From an uncultured archaeon (GTDB lineage Archaea; Thermoproteota; Nitrososphaeria; Nitrososphaerales; CALBXV01): a DNA stretch of 32,753 nucleotides. The notes below the pieces were generated by a model. The model saw nothing but the letters and a program-made list of their open reading frames with translations. It made no database searches and had not been told where the DNA came from. The position numbers and the translations under genes are program-made. The DNA lies in the NCBI GenBank assembly GCA_937890045.1, contig CALBXV010000303.1, forward strand, positions 1 through 32,753. The letters are read 5' to 3'. Below, one piece after another: positions 1 through 8,098 of this stretch. Position 1 is the first letter of the stretch; each line of letters starts with the position of its first letter.

Positions 1-405
1 GGTACTTCTTATAGGCAAGATGCTCAGATATACCAAGTTGATTATAGTGGTTATGGGTGGAGCAGTGTTGGGGCCACTTCTGGTACTTATGGATATGCCA
101 ACTGGAAAGGGACTAGACAGACAACTAATGAAACTTATAATCATTCATCTGGTTGGTACACTATAGCATCTGGGAGTACTTCTGGAAGGTGGAATAGAGA
201 TACTCTTGGAACTCCATCGAGTAATACAGGGGTATCCCTAACAAATCACATATATTATGAAGGAAGTGGTAGTGGTGCTTATAATAAAGATGTTTATTTA
301 AGGTCGCCTGAGATTACATTTAATACTGATACTATAGCAACAAAATCTTATGGCTATGGGGCTGACATGGGTACTCTTTATATGGGGGTTTACATAACAG
401 GCTAA
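1..405 (+). CDS. C-terminal part of a phage structural (fibre-like) protein
   Basis: An open frame runs from the first base to a TAA at 403-405, giving the last 134 residues of a protein whose start lies outside the window. The fragment is rich in Gly, Ser, Thr, Tyr and Asn, has no Cys and looks beta-rich, ending in MGVYITG. That composition and the fibre genes downstream suggest a virion surface or tail fibre C-terminal domain, but I recognise no named family. Its stop overlaps the ATG of the next gene (TAATG), so the two are probably translationally coupled. Confidence 0.7.
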   Translation, partial: GTSYRQDAQIYQVDYSGYGWSSVGATSGTYGYANWKGTRQTTNETYNHSSGWYTIASGSTSGRWNRDTLGTPSSNTGVSLTNHIYYEGSGSGAYNKDVYLRSPEITFNTDTIATKSYGYGADMGTLYMGVYITG

Positions 406-734
406 TGGCTTACATTGACCCATATGAAGGTACAAAAAAAGGTGTACTAGCAAAATTTACTTTTAGAAGATTATACGATGAAGAGATATACCCTGAGTGG
501 GATGTTGAGAGAGAGGCTAAAGATGTTGGCAATTTTTATAATGATGAGTATGCTGTTGGATTTGCCGATTATGGTAATGATGGAGAATTAGATTATGAAT
601 ATAATGTTGAAAGATTTGATGAAGAAACACTGGAAGGTAATGCTTGGGTGTGGATTGTTTCTAATGATGATATTAATGCTCTCAAATCTCATGAGAGTTT
701 TATTGGTTCTAAGTTATTAAAAGATATTAGATAA
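405..734 (+). CDS. Small acidic protein of unknown function
   Basis: A 109-aa acidic protein starting MAYIDPYEGTKKG, with many Asp, Glu, Tyr and Asn residues. No signal peptide, membrane segment or known motif is visible. Its ATG overlaps the stop of the upstream structural gene by one base, so it is probably made together with it. It could be a fibre chaperone or a small virion protein by position alone; the sequence does not decide. It is followed by a palindrome and a rho-independent terminator, so it closes the upstream transcription unit. Confidence 0.6.
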   Translation: MAYIDPYEGTKKGVLAKFTFRRLYDEEIYPEWDVEREAKDVGNFYNDEYAVGFADYGNDGELDYEYNVERFDEETLEGNAWVWIVSNDDINALKSHESFIGSKLLKDIR

Positions 735-749
735 AATGTAATGTTTATT

Positions 750-766
750 AATAAGGTAACCTTATT
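750..766. promoter_or_regulatory. Near-perfect AT-rich palindrome AATAAGGT-a-ACCTTATT
   Basis: Two 8-bp arms around a single central base lie just after the stop of the 109-aa gene. The one-base centre makes it a better duplex-binding (operator-like) site than a hairpin, although a shorter stem with a GTAAC loop is possible. Its role is unknown. Confidence 0.3.
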
Positions 767-788
767 TAAACAGTAGTAGTTATGCCGA

Positions 789-811
789 GGGACTAGTAAG
801 AGTCCCTTTTT
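789..811 (+). terminator. Rho-independent terminator
   Basis: GGGACT (789-794) pairs with AGTCCC (801-806) across a 6-nt loop and is followed at once by five T residues (807-811). It sits between the stop at 734 and the next start at 882, separating the upstream fibre genes from the following cluster. Confidence 0.75.
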
Positions 812-813
812 AT

Positions 814-832
814 ATATGTCACTATGACATAT
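814..832 (+). promoter_or_regulatory. Inverted repeat containing a TGACATATC promoter-like motif
   Basis: ATATGTCA (814-821) and TGACATAT (825-832) form perfect 8-bp arms around CTA, directly downstream of the terminator and 57 nt upstream of the ATG at 882 (counted from 825). A 14-base string, ACTATGACATATCT, recurs at 2268-2281 in the next clear intergenic gap. This placement suggests a promoter or activator site; the function is inferred from position and recurrence only. Confidence 0.4.
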
Positions 833-881
833 CTTAGGCATATAGCCCAGAGCTACTTACATCAAGATATGGAGAATTAAT

Positions 882-1082
882 ATGAAGCACCTATTAACAT
901 TAATCCTTTCTGGAATTATCTTATTCGGCGCAGTCCCTACAGTATCAGCCATGGATTATAGTGAAAAGGCTGGAATGGAAGAAGTAAAGAAAAAGAAGAA
1001 GAAAAAAGGTAAAAAGAAAAAGGGTGATAGAGGTGGAAAAAAGAAAAAAGGATTCTTCTCAAAAGTATTTGGTTCTAAATAA
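882..1082 (+). CDS. Small exported lysine-rich peptide
   Basis: A 66-aa protein. Residues 1-23 look like a Sec signal peptide: MKH start, hydrophobic core LLTLILSGIILFGAV, and a VSA cleavage-type site before MDYSEK. The mature part is about 43 residues and extremely basic, with runs such as KKKKKKKGKKKKG and an ending of FFSKVFGSK. A GGAGAA ribosome binding site lies just upstream, and the gene follows a terminator and a promoter-like motif. The sequence shows an exported polycation. A role in envelope disruption, lysis or superinfection interference is inference, supported only by the membrane-associated neighbours. Confidence 0.65.
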   Translation: MKHLLTLILSGIILFGAVPTVSAMDYSEKAGMEEVKKKKKKKGKKKKGDRGGKKKKGFFSKVFGSK

Positions 1083-1120
1083 CTAAATAATAAAAAATCT
1101 TATAACGCAAGGATAAAAAT

Positions 1121-1372
1121 ATGAATGGTCAAGACCATAAGGATTTAAACGTTATATTAGAGAGGATGAGTCAGGCAGAAAAAGACCGAGTACAAATGCA
1201 TGCAGATATCAAGTTTATAAAAGAAAATCTATTTAATCCAAAGGAGGGTCTTTGGGCTGAAGTAAAAGATAATACTCGTCATAGAGAGAATGTTATAAAG
1301 TGGAATAAGATAAGCGGTACTGCTATATTTGGTTTAATTGGAAAATTCGTATACGATCTTTTTCAGAATTAA
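1121..1372 (+). CDS. Small coiled-coil protein with C-terminal hydrophobic segment
   Basis: An 83-aa protein. The N-terminal two thirds are charged and helical (MNGQDHKDLNVILERMSQAE onward). The last 20 or so residues contain a hydrophobic stretch, ISGTAIFGLIGKFVYDLF, that could be a single membrane helix. This layout resembles small holin-associated or XhlA-like phage membrane proteins, but I see no diagnostic motif. It lies between the exported lysine-rich peptide and a multi-span membrane protein, so a membrane or lysis role is plausible and unproven. An AAGGA element lies upstream of the ATG. Confidence 0.55.
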   Translation: MNGQDHKDLNVILERMSQAEKDRVQMHADIKFIKENLFNPKEGLWAEVKDNTRHRENVIKWNKISGTAIFGLIGKFVYDLFQN

Positions 1373-1399
1373 AATCTAGCAACCTAATTCTTACTGAGC

Positions 1400-2254
1400 A
1401 TGATAGCTAGAACTTCTAAATATTTTCTATTTTTACTAGCGGGAACTGCTCTATTCGTGGCCGGCAATGCTGCATTTTTTAGCATTACTGGCCTTTCTCA
1501 TTTCTTTTCAGGAGCATTCTGGTCAATAGTTCTTATGGCCTCTTCCCTCGAGCTTGGAAAATTAGTATCCGCTAGTTTTTTATACAGATTCTGGAATAAA
1601 ATAAACAAGTTATTAAGAATGTACCTGCTTATAGGTACAGTAACTCTCGTTGGAATTACTTCAGTTGGTATTTTTGGATTTTTATCTAAAGCATACCAGG
1701 GGGCTACTCTTGAGCTAGAACAGAGTAGTTTAGAAGTTAAATTTAAAGAAGAAAGACTTGCACAATTAAAGGAAGATAAGTTATATTTACAGCAAGAATT
1801 AGAGGAACAAATTAATACTTTGCCTGATAACTATATAACAGCTAAAAGACAGTTAAGAGCACAATATACTCCGCAAATTAATGAAACGTCTATTGATATA
1901 ATAAAAACTACATCAGAAGTAGGAAAACTTAAACAAGCATTATTAACAACTGGAGTAGACGTAGGGCCTCTACTATATGTAGCAGATGCATTTGATACTT
2001 CTGTAGACAATGTAGCCAAGTGGTTAATTTTAATCTTAATATTTGTATTTGATCCTCTGGCACTTGCTTTAGTTATAGCACTAAATGTTGTACTAGATGA
2101 GTCGAATCTTAATAAAATTCCAAAAGTTAGTCCTAGAAAAATTATTCCTAGAGGAAAAGAGATAGAATTTCAGGAAGAAGCAAAGAAAAATACCAATCCC
2201 TCAAAACATAAAAGAAACGTATTTAGTAGGATAGGAAATAAAAAATATACTTAA
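1400..2254 (+). CDS. Membrane protein with central coiled coil
   Basis: A 284-aa protein. Hydrophobic segments are visible near residues 8-30, 35-60 and 72-95. A long charged coiled coil follows (about 100-180, with repeated Leu/Glu/Lys such as LEEQINTLPDNY). A final membrane segment near 208-233 contains FVFDPLALALVIALNVVL, and the C-terminus is basic and presumably cytoplasmic. I recall similar N-TM/coiled-coil/DPLA-TM proteins of unknown function from marine phages; the function is unknown. It could be part of the lysis apparatus or a superinfection factor. It is the last gene before the promoter-like motif at 2272. Confidence 0.6.
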   Translation: MIARTSKYFLFLLAGTALFVAGNAAFFSITGLSHFFSGAFWSIVLMASSLELGKLVSASFLYRFWNKINKLLRMYLLIGTVTLVGITSVGIFGFLSKAYQGATLELEQSSLEVKFKEERLAQLKEDKLYLQQELEEQINTLPDNYITAKRQLRAQYTPQINETSIDIIKTTSEVGKLKQALLTTGVDVGPLLYVADAFDTSVDNVAKWLILILIFVFDPLALALVIALNVVLDESNLNKIPKVSPRKIIPRGKEIEFQEEAKKNTNPSKHKRNVFSRIGNKKYT

Positions 2255-2271
2255 TATTACTATAGCGACTA

Positions 2272-2280
2272 TGACATATC
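2272..2280 (+). promoter_or_regulatory. TGACATATC promoter-like motif upstream of the large fibre gene
   Basis: TGACATATC lies in the 49-bp gap between the membrane protein and the large fibre gene, 32 nt before the ATG at 2304. It is part of a 14-base string (2268-2281) identical to 821-834. Relatives of this motif recur on the + strand across the window. The promoter call is inferred. Confidence 0.4.
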
Positions 2281-2303
2281 TATAACGAAAGAGATTATAT
2301 ATT

Positions 2304-5300
2304 ATGCCACAATATGGACCAGTAAATATTACAACCAGACAGGAAAAGGGATTTCCCTTAACCTCTACTGAGCTTGACAGCAATTTCGCACAACTTGCAG
2401 AAATTGTTGCTGGAGGTACGCTCTTTACTGAGACGGTTAGAGATGAAGTATATAATATGTTACTGGATTCGGATACTTCTGGTATAGACATAGCTTATAA
2501 TTTACAAACCAGAGTAATGACTCTGAGTGTTGATCTTGCTGAAATTAATGAGACCATGCAAGATCAGATGGCTGCTCTTCTTGGTGGAGGAACAGGTATT
2601 TCGGCAGATTTTGATGATAATGCTGATACCTTTGATCTTTCCATAGACTTTACTGACTTTGATACAAATGACATAACCGAAGGCTCTACTAACTTATTTT
2701 ATACAGATGCCAGAGCACGAGCTGCTATTTCAGAGAATTCAGATCAATTAGCATATAATAGTGGTACAGGCGTATTAACCTATACACAGGGAGATACTGA
2801 TACTGTTGCAGAGGGCTCTACTAACTTATGGTATACTGATGAGCGGGTAGACGATAGATTTAGTAATTTATTTACCGATGGGACCGGTATTACTGGAACC
2901 TATGATGATGCTGGGAATGGTTATGCCCTTAATCTGGATGATACAGCTGTAACTCCAGCCACTTATGGTAGTGCTTCTAATGTTGCTACATTTACAGTAG
3001 ACCAACAGGGAAGACTAACTGGTGCTGCTGATGCGGCTATAGCTACTTCTCTTGGGACTTCTGGAGATGGAGGTACAGGAAGTATAGCTCTCTTAAATCA
3101 GTCATTGTCCATAACAGGAGATACTGGAATTACTACGGCAGCTTCTGATCAAGGAATATCTATTGATCTGGATGATACAGCTGTAACTCCAGCCACTTAT
3201 GGTAGTTCTACAGCTATACCAACTTTTACAGTAGATGCACAAGGTAGATTAACAGCTGCTGGATCAGAATCTGTTGCAACAGCTCTTACAGTAGATGGTG
3301 ATTCTGGATCAGAAGATGTAGATTTACTAACAGATGACCTACAGATAACAGGTACAGCAAATGAAATAGAGACAGCGGTAACAGAAGCTAACGATGAGGT
3401 TACAGTTCAAATAGGTTTACCAAGTGCTGTTACTCTTACAACTAGTCTAGAAGCTCCTACAATAACCGACGGAACAGCCAGTTTAGTTGGAGGTGCCCTC
3501 TCAGGCGTTACATCTCTTGATGGTAATGCTGATTTAACTATGGGTACTATTACCATGACAGGATTTAGTGTCGATGCCGAGGGTGATACCACCGCAAAAT
3601 CATTAGTAATACCTGATGGTTCTACTATAGGTACAACTACTACTGGTACTGCTATTACAATAGCTTCAAATGGAAAAGTAACATTGTCTGGGGATCTTCA
3701 AGTCAATGGAACAAATACTACAGTAAATTCAACCACTTTACAAGTAGATGATAAGAATATAGAGTTAGCGCACTCGCCCTCTGGTTCTGAAGGAGATGAT
3801 GCGGCTGTTGATGGTGGAGGTATAACTCTTAAATCTTCTAATAGCGATAAAACTTTTAATTGGGTAAATAGTACTGATGCTTGGACTTCCAGTGAACATA
3901 TTAATTTAGCAGCTACTAAGAAGTATGAGATTGCTGATACCTCTGTTCTAGATGCTACTACTCTTGGTGATAATGTTGTTAATTCAAGTTTGACATCTTT
4001 AGGTACTATTGCCTCTCTAGTTGCAACCACAGCAGATATAGATGCTGGAACGGTTGATGCTACCATAGGAGGAACAACCCCTGCTCCGCTAACCGCCACA
4101 ACAATAACAGGCAACACAAGTCTAGTGTTAGCCACAGGTGCTACGGTAACTGGTATAGATAACGGAGACGTGGCGACCGGGAGCGCAACCCTATTAGCTA
4201 CTCAGGGAGCTATCAAGACTTATGTTGACGCACAAGTCACAGCACAAGATTTAGATACGGCAGGAGATAGTGGAACTGGGGCAATTGATTTAGACTCACA
4301 AAGTTTAACTATAACCGGGGATACCGGAATTACTACGGCAGCTTCTGATCAAGGAATATCTATTGATCTGGATGATACAGCTGTAACTCCCGCTGCTTAT
4401 GGTAGTTCTACGGCTATACCAACTTTTACAGTAGACCAACAGGGAAGACTAACAGCCGCTGGCACAGTTGCAATTAGTTCTGACTTAACTGTAGGAGCTG
4501 ATACTGGTACTGATGATGTCGTAACAGTAGGTACTGATACTTTAAACTTTACCGGATCTACTGGTATTGATACTACTGTTTCAGATAATGATATTTCAAT
4601 TGCCTTAAATGCAGGTATTGATGATTTATCTGATGTGATAACTAGTGCTAATACCCAAGATTGGGCCCTAAAATGGGATGGAGGCAGTTGGGTTCCTGCT
4701 CCCTATAATTATAATTTTATTTTTAGTATTGATTCTTTTACAGATGGTATCAGTAATGCAAATGATTTAATATTGATAGGTGATGGAGAATGGAAGGCTG
4801 CCGGTGAAGTTGATTTTGAGGCAAAGTTTAATAATGGAGGTGCTTTAAGTGCTGTTGAGGTAGCAATGAGCGGTTCTTCTACTAATTGGAGTAGTAATTT
4901 AGCTCTAAGCGAAGAGGTGCAAGGAGGAGTAAATATTCTTTATGTATATGGAGATGTTAGCGACGAAGCTATAGACTATCCTTCTTCTGCAACAGGAACA
5001 ATTACGTTCACTCTATCACAAAATATTAACGGGTCAACAGATACTGAAACCGTAAGTTTTAAAAATACAAAGAGGTATGGTACAAATACACTGACTCAAG
5101 GAAATCAAACTACTACCAGTGTTGAAGCTCTTACACAAGTGGGAACAGATACTAGTCCTAGCGAAAGCACTAGTATTACTGTTAATAATATTGCAAATGC
5201 CCCGTCAGATTATTTAGTATTTGCTCAACCAACTAGAAATACAGATATAGAAAGTGTCTTAGGAAATTTTGGAAGTGGCGATATTACCTGCTCCTTTGCT

Positions 5301-5777
5301 TCAACTAACACTGTTGCTGCTCCGGATACTGTGACTATAACAGGAGACGTTACAAATTCTAAAGGATTTTCAGAATCTTTTAAGGCAATAACTTCCAGAC
5401 TTCCAGGACTAGCTAATGGTTCCAATGATTTTAAGTTCAAAACTAGCAGTACGGTATATAACTATATAATATGGGGAACTAGTGCCCTTTCAACAGGATG
5501 GACTGAAGAAAATATTGAGGGTATGCCGGATGGATCCACAACAGCCTCAAATACAAAAGGAAGAACAATAACTGTTGATGGCGGAGCAGATGAATATATC
5601 TTATATGTATTACCTACTAGATTAGGAACAGTATCATTTAATGTAGGAGGCTTTGCAGGCGGATTTGAAGATCCTGTTACAATTGATCTAGAAAATCCAG
5701 GAGGTTATGAAGAACAATATCGTATATATAGATCAACAAATCACTCACTCGGATCCACAACTATAGTAATAACTTAG
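2304..5777 (+). CDS. Large repetitive tail fibre or virion surface protein
   Basis: A 1157-aa protein. The N-terminus (MPQYGPVNITTRQEKGFPLT) includes a DSNFAQLAEIV segment typical of phage fibre N-termini. The central part carries repeats. EGSTNLFYTDARARAAIS and EGSTNLWYTDERVDDRFS lie near residues 126-190. Three copies of a LDDTAVTPATYGS...TFTVDxQGRLT unit start near residues 212, 290 and 690. A TQGAIKTYVDAQV segment is also typical of phage fibres. The C-terminal 350 residues are non-repetitive and beta-rich, probably a knob or receptor-interacting part. No Cys-rich or enzymatic motif is apparent. The next gene (5788) has the same style, so both probably form the adsorption apparatus. Confidence 0.75.
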   Translation: MPQYGPVNITTRQEKGFPLTSTELDSNFAQLAEIVAGGTLFTETVRDEVYNMLLDSDTSGIDIAYNLQTRVMTLSVDLAEINETMQDQMAALLGGGTGISADFDDNADTFDLSIDFTDFDTNDITEGSTNLFYTDARARAAISENSDQLAYNSGTGVLTYTQGDTDTVAEGSTNLWYTDERVDDRFSNLFTDGTGITGTYDDAGNGYALNLDDTAVTPATYGSASNVATFTVDQQGRLTGAADAAIATSLGTSGDGGTGSIALLNQSLSITGDTGITTAASDQGISIDLDDTAVTPATYGSSTAIPTFTVDAQGRLTAAGSESVATALTVDGDSGSEDVDLLTDDLQITGTANEIETAVTEANDEVTVQIGLPSAVTLTTSLEAPTITDGTASLVGGALSGVTSLDGNADLTMGTITMTGFSVDAEGDTTAKSLVIPDGSTIGTTTTGTAITIASNGKVTLSGDLQVNGTNTTVNSTTLQVDDKNIELAHSPSGSEGDDAAVDGGGITLKSSNSDKTFNWVNSTDAWTSSEHINLAATKKYEIADTSVLDATTLGDNVVNSSLTSLGTIASLVATTADIDAGTVDATIGGTTPAPLTATTITGNTSLVLATGATVTGIDNGDVATGSATLLATQGAIKTYVDAQVTAQDLDTAGDSGTGAIDLDSQSLTITGDTGITTAASDQGISIDLDDTAVTPAAYGSSTAIPTFTVDQQGRLTAAGTVAISSDLTVGADTGTDDVVTVGTDTLNFTGSTGIDTTVSDNDISIALNAGIDDLSDVITSANTQDWALKWDGGSWVPAPYNYNFIFSIDSFTDGISNANDLILIGDGEWKAAGEVDFEAKFNNGGALSAVEVAMSGSSTNWSSNLALSEEVQGGVNILYVYGDVSDEAIDYPSSATGTITFTLSQNINGSTDTETVSFKNTKRYGTNTLTQGNQTTTSVEALTQVGTDTSPSESTSITVNNIANAPSDYLVFAQPTRNTDIESVLGNFGSGDITCSFASTNTVAAPDTVTITGDVTNSKGFSESFKAITSRLPGLANGSNDFKFKTSSTVYNYIIWGTSALSTGWTEENIEGMPDGSTTASNTKGRTITVDGGADEYILYVLPTRLGTVSFNVGGFAGGFEDPVTIDLENPGGYEEQYRIYRSTNHSLGSTTIVIT
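3121..3235 (+). repeat. Direct repeat copy 1 in the fibre gene
   Basis: This segment matches 4321-4435 at a spacing of exactly 1200 bp (400 codons). Bases 3126-3190 and 4326-4390 are identical over 65 bp. A more diverged third relative lies around 2930-3020. It encodes the GITTAASDQGISIDLDDTAV unit. Confidence 0.85.
4321..4435 (+). repeat. Direct repeat copy 2 in the fibre gene
   Basis: Second copy of the in-frame fibre repeat at 3121-3235, with 65 bp identical followed by scattered substitutions. It continues into GACCAACAGGGAAGACTAAC, which is also present near 3000, linking it to the third, diverged copy. Confidence 0.85.
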
Positions 5778-5787
5778 GAGAAATAAA

Positions 5788-6978
5788 ATGCCCGGAATTA
5801 CACTTATAGATAAAATAGTACCGCAAGGATCTTTTACTGGAATGGTAGATGCTGAACAAGTACTAGGAGGAGGAGATTCTGGAACACTTCCAGATACCAC
5901 CATAGCACTTAGCAATGTTACACAATTTATGTCGGATGCTGACTTTGGATCATCTGGCGGTGAAGTTACTCTAATTGATTTGACAGTACCTCATTTTGCT
6001 GATAATTCTATTGTTACAGCGAGTGAGGGTCTTGATTCTAGTGATAATGATACCTCATTACCCACCACTGCTGCGGTAAAAGATTATGTAGATCTTCAAA
6101 TAGGAACAGCAGATACCCTTACGGAATTAAACGATACTACGATTGACTCTTCACCGGCAGATAATGAAATTTTAGCTTACGATGATGGTACTTCAGAATG
6201 GATTAATCAAACTCCAGCAGAGGCAGGAGTTCTTGGATTAGCTGGTGGCGATATGACTGGTAGTATAACTATACCAACAGAATCAGATATTACACTTACA
6301 GATGCTCCTACCGCTAATACTGATGCTGCTAATAAAGCCTATGTTGATGATCAAGATGCTGCTATAGCATCCGATGTATTAATTTTTACTAATAAAACCT
6401 TTGATGTAGAAGCAGATGGGAACTCAATATCTAATATTAATGTAGCAGATTTTAAAGCTGCAGCAATTGTTACAGAGGGTGAGGGTCTTAGTAGTAATGA
6501 TAATGATACCTCATTACCCACCTCTGCGGCGGTAATAGATTATGTAAATAATACAGGAGGAGTACGAGAGATAGATGACTTAGGAGATGTAAATATAACC
6601 GATTATAGTGCTGGATCTCTAATTGTAGGTGACGGTAATTCTTATGATCAATTTACAATTGTAGGTGATGCTACTATAAAAACCCTAAATCTTGGCGAGG
6701 CAACTCTAGAGGTATACAAAGTACGTGATCCTGCTAATGCTAATCCTTTATTTGAATGGACTACTTCCGGAAATGGTCAATGGAAGATTACTACAAAAAC
6801 TAAGTTACCCGCCGGAGGAACTTGGCAGCAAATTCCTGTGGTAGGTTTTTATGAATTAGGAGGAACAGACGTAACACCTGATAATGAAAATGACTTAGGA
6901 AGCGGTGCGGGATCTTTATGCTGGAATGAAGATGATGAAAATTTGTTTATCAGCCTACCAGAAGCTGCTGGATCCTAA
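5788..6978 (+). CDS. Second fibre-like virion protein
   Basis: A 396-aa protein starting MPGITLIDKIVPQGSFTG, ten bases after the stop of the large fibre, with an AGGAG ribosome binding site inside the preceding stop region. It contains TANTDAANKAYVDDQ (near residue 180), the classic phage fibre repeat seen in many tail fibres. It also has two copies of SxDNDTSLPTxAAVxDYV (near 85 and 235). The remaining sequence is Asp/Gly/Thr-rich and beta-rich. The family is recognisable as tail fibre or fibre-associated; receptor specificity cannot be read. Confidence 0.7.
   Translation: MPGITLIDKIVPQGSFTGMVDAEQVLGGGDSGTLPDTTIALSNVTQFMSDADFGSSGGEVTLIDLTVPHFADNSIVTASEGLDSSDNDTSLPTTAAVKDYVDLQIGTADTLTELNDTTIDSSPADNEILAYDDGTSEWINQTPAEAGVLGLAGGDMTGSITIPTESDITLTDAPTANTDAANKAYVDDQDAAIASDVLIFTNKTFDVEADGNSISNINVADFKAAAIVTEGEGLSSNDNDTSLPTSAAVIDYVNNTGGVREIDDLGDVNITDYSAGSLIVGDGNSYDQFTIVGDATIKTLNLGEATLEVYKVRDPANANPLFEWTTSGNGQWKITTKTKLPAGGTWQQIPVVGFYELGGTDVTPDNENDLGSGAGSLCWNEDDENLFISLPEAAGS
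6023..6066 (+). repeat. Direct repeat copy 1 in the second fibre gene
   Basis: This 44-base segment recurs with few changes at 6479-6522 (offset 456 bp, 152 codons). It encodes the EGLxSxDNDTSLPT unit. Confidence 0.75.
6479..6522 (+). repeat. Direct repeat copy 2 in the second fibre gene
   Basis: Copy of 6023-6066, with identical ends (GTGAGGGTCTT at the left and GATAATGATACCTCATTACC to the right) and a few internal differences. Confidence 0.75.
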
Positions 6979-7015
6979 TAATAATAATAATTAATATAAA
7001 ACCAAAGGAACAAAT

Positions 7016-7228
7016 ATGTCTTTTATAAAAAAGAAATATGTCGATTCTCATGAGAGTAAACAATCAGAACCAAAAATAACCTTCAATGTACGAGATTTTG
7101 AGTTTATTCTCAAAACTTTACAAACTGCTAATATTGGTTTAAGAGATTTGGAACAGGCTGTAAACACTATTGGTAAATTACAGGAGAAGTACAAATCATT
7201 ACTCAACCAACAGAATCAACAGAACTAG
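7016..7228 (+). CDS. Small helical protein of unknown function
   Basis: A 70-aa protein. The first 25 residues are charged (MSFIKKKYVDSHESKQSE) and the remainder reads as a helix or coiled coil ending in a Gln/Asn tail (LLNQQNQQN). An AAGGA element lies upstream of the ATG, after an in-frame (TAA)n tract that stops translation in all frames. Its 3' end overlaps the frame of the deformylase-like gene, suggesting coupling if that protein starts upstream of 7393. No family is recognised. Confidence 0.55.
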   Translation: MSFIKKKYVDSHESKQSEPKITFNVRDFEFILKTLQTANIGLRDLEQAVNTIGKLQEKYKSLLNQQNQQN

Positions 7229-7392
7229 CAGATTATCTACAAAATAATTCCATAAGCGATATCAGAAAATCTCTTCGAGGAGATTTTTTAGACTATTCTG
7301 CTTATCTAGGATTCTCTGATTTACTAGAAGAGAATCGTCCTAAATACGATCCTATTAAAGATTATAGTATTTTACTATCTTTAAAAACTCTG

Positions 7393-8052
7393 ATGCAAGA
7401 TCAGTTTAGATCCCAAAAGGATAGAAAAGAGCTTATGGGTTTTGCAGCTCCTCAAATGGGTATTCCCTCAGATGCAATTTATCTTGAATATCCAGCATTA
7501 CCTAATAACTCTGAATTATTTTTAGTTAATCCACAAATTAAGCCTGCTCCAGGAGGATCTCAAAGTTTTATACTAAAACTAATTAAGTGCCCAAACTCTC
7601 CTCTAGCATATAATATTGGTATTTTTAATAGAGAATTTAAAATATCATCTACCAATTCTCCAGATATAAAAATGTTTCCTCTTTCAAATATATCAAAGTT
7701 TGATCCTGACTTTGACTTTTCTGCCAATATACAAAGAATAATATGGGCCAGTAAAGGGGTAATACCAGGTAATCCAGATTCCATTCCAATGAATTATATT
7801 AACATAAGTAATGTTGTAGAATCCAATACTAAACTTAGTAAACACTTTAAATGCTATGTACAGCCCAAAGAAATAGAAAAGATCGTTTCAACCTTTGATA
7901 GAGTTGGGGATTTATCATTACAAAGAGGAGGAGCTAAATATTTGATGCTTAATTTATTAGAACTACTTGGTAAAAGCTTTAATAGAGATTGGATAGAAAT
8001 TCCTGCCACAAATCTATTTAGTGGAAAATCAAAAAAAGTTCTTGCATCTTAG
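7393..8052 (+). CDS. Peptide deformylase-fold protein, catalytic motifs degenerate
   Basis: 219 aa from the first ATG. Peptide deformylases remove the formyl group from nascent N-termini and have three motifs: GxGxAAxQ, EGCxS and QHExDH. Motif 1 is clear (GFAAPQMG, residues 17-24), followed by a typical LFLVNPQI. Motif 2 aligns with IKCPNSP, which keeps Cys but not Glu-Gly. Motif 3 aligns with NIQRIIWASKG, where both metal-binding His and the catalytic Glu are gone. The protein is therefore probably not an active deformylase. The frame is open upstream to 7177 without ATG, GTG or TTG, and the ATG at 7393 has no Shine-Dalgarno sequence. A GGAGAA at 7182-7187 precedes ATC/ATT codons at 7195-7200, so the true start may be non-canonical. 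A GroES gene follows. Confidence 0.6.
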   Translation: MQDQFRSQKDRKELMGFAAPQMGIPSDAIYLEYPALPNNSELFLVNPQIKPAPGGSQSFILKLIKCPNSPLAYNIGIFNREFKISSTNSPDIKMFPLSNISKFDPDFDFSANIQRIIWASKGVIPGNPDSIPMNYINISNVVESNTKLSKHFKCYVQPKEIEKIVSTFDRVGDLSLQRGGAKYLMLNLLELLGKSFNRDWIEIPATNLFSGKSKKVLAS

Positions 8053-8098
8053 CTAAAAATAGTAGTAATTTTTCGTACCTAAATATAAGGAGTAAAAA

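Noticed and set aside
3698..4135. A 145-codon open frame on the - strand within the fibre gene
   Set aside because: It lies wholly opposite a clear repetitive fibre gene, has no ribosome binding site and a composition produced by reading Thr/Ala/Gly codons in reverse.
2304..5777. Diversity-generating retroelement in the fibre gene
   Set aside because: No reverse transcriptase and no template/variable repeat pair with adenine-specific differences are present; the repeats are ordinary in-frame fibre units.
8052..8098. AAAAAT...ATTTTT hairpin after the deformylase-like gene as a terminator
   Set aside because: The stem is only six A-T pairs without G-C, so it is too weak; the gap also holds the ribosome binding site of groES.
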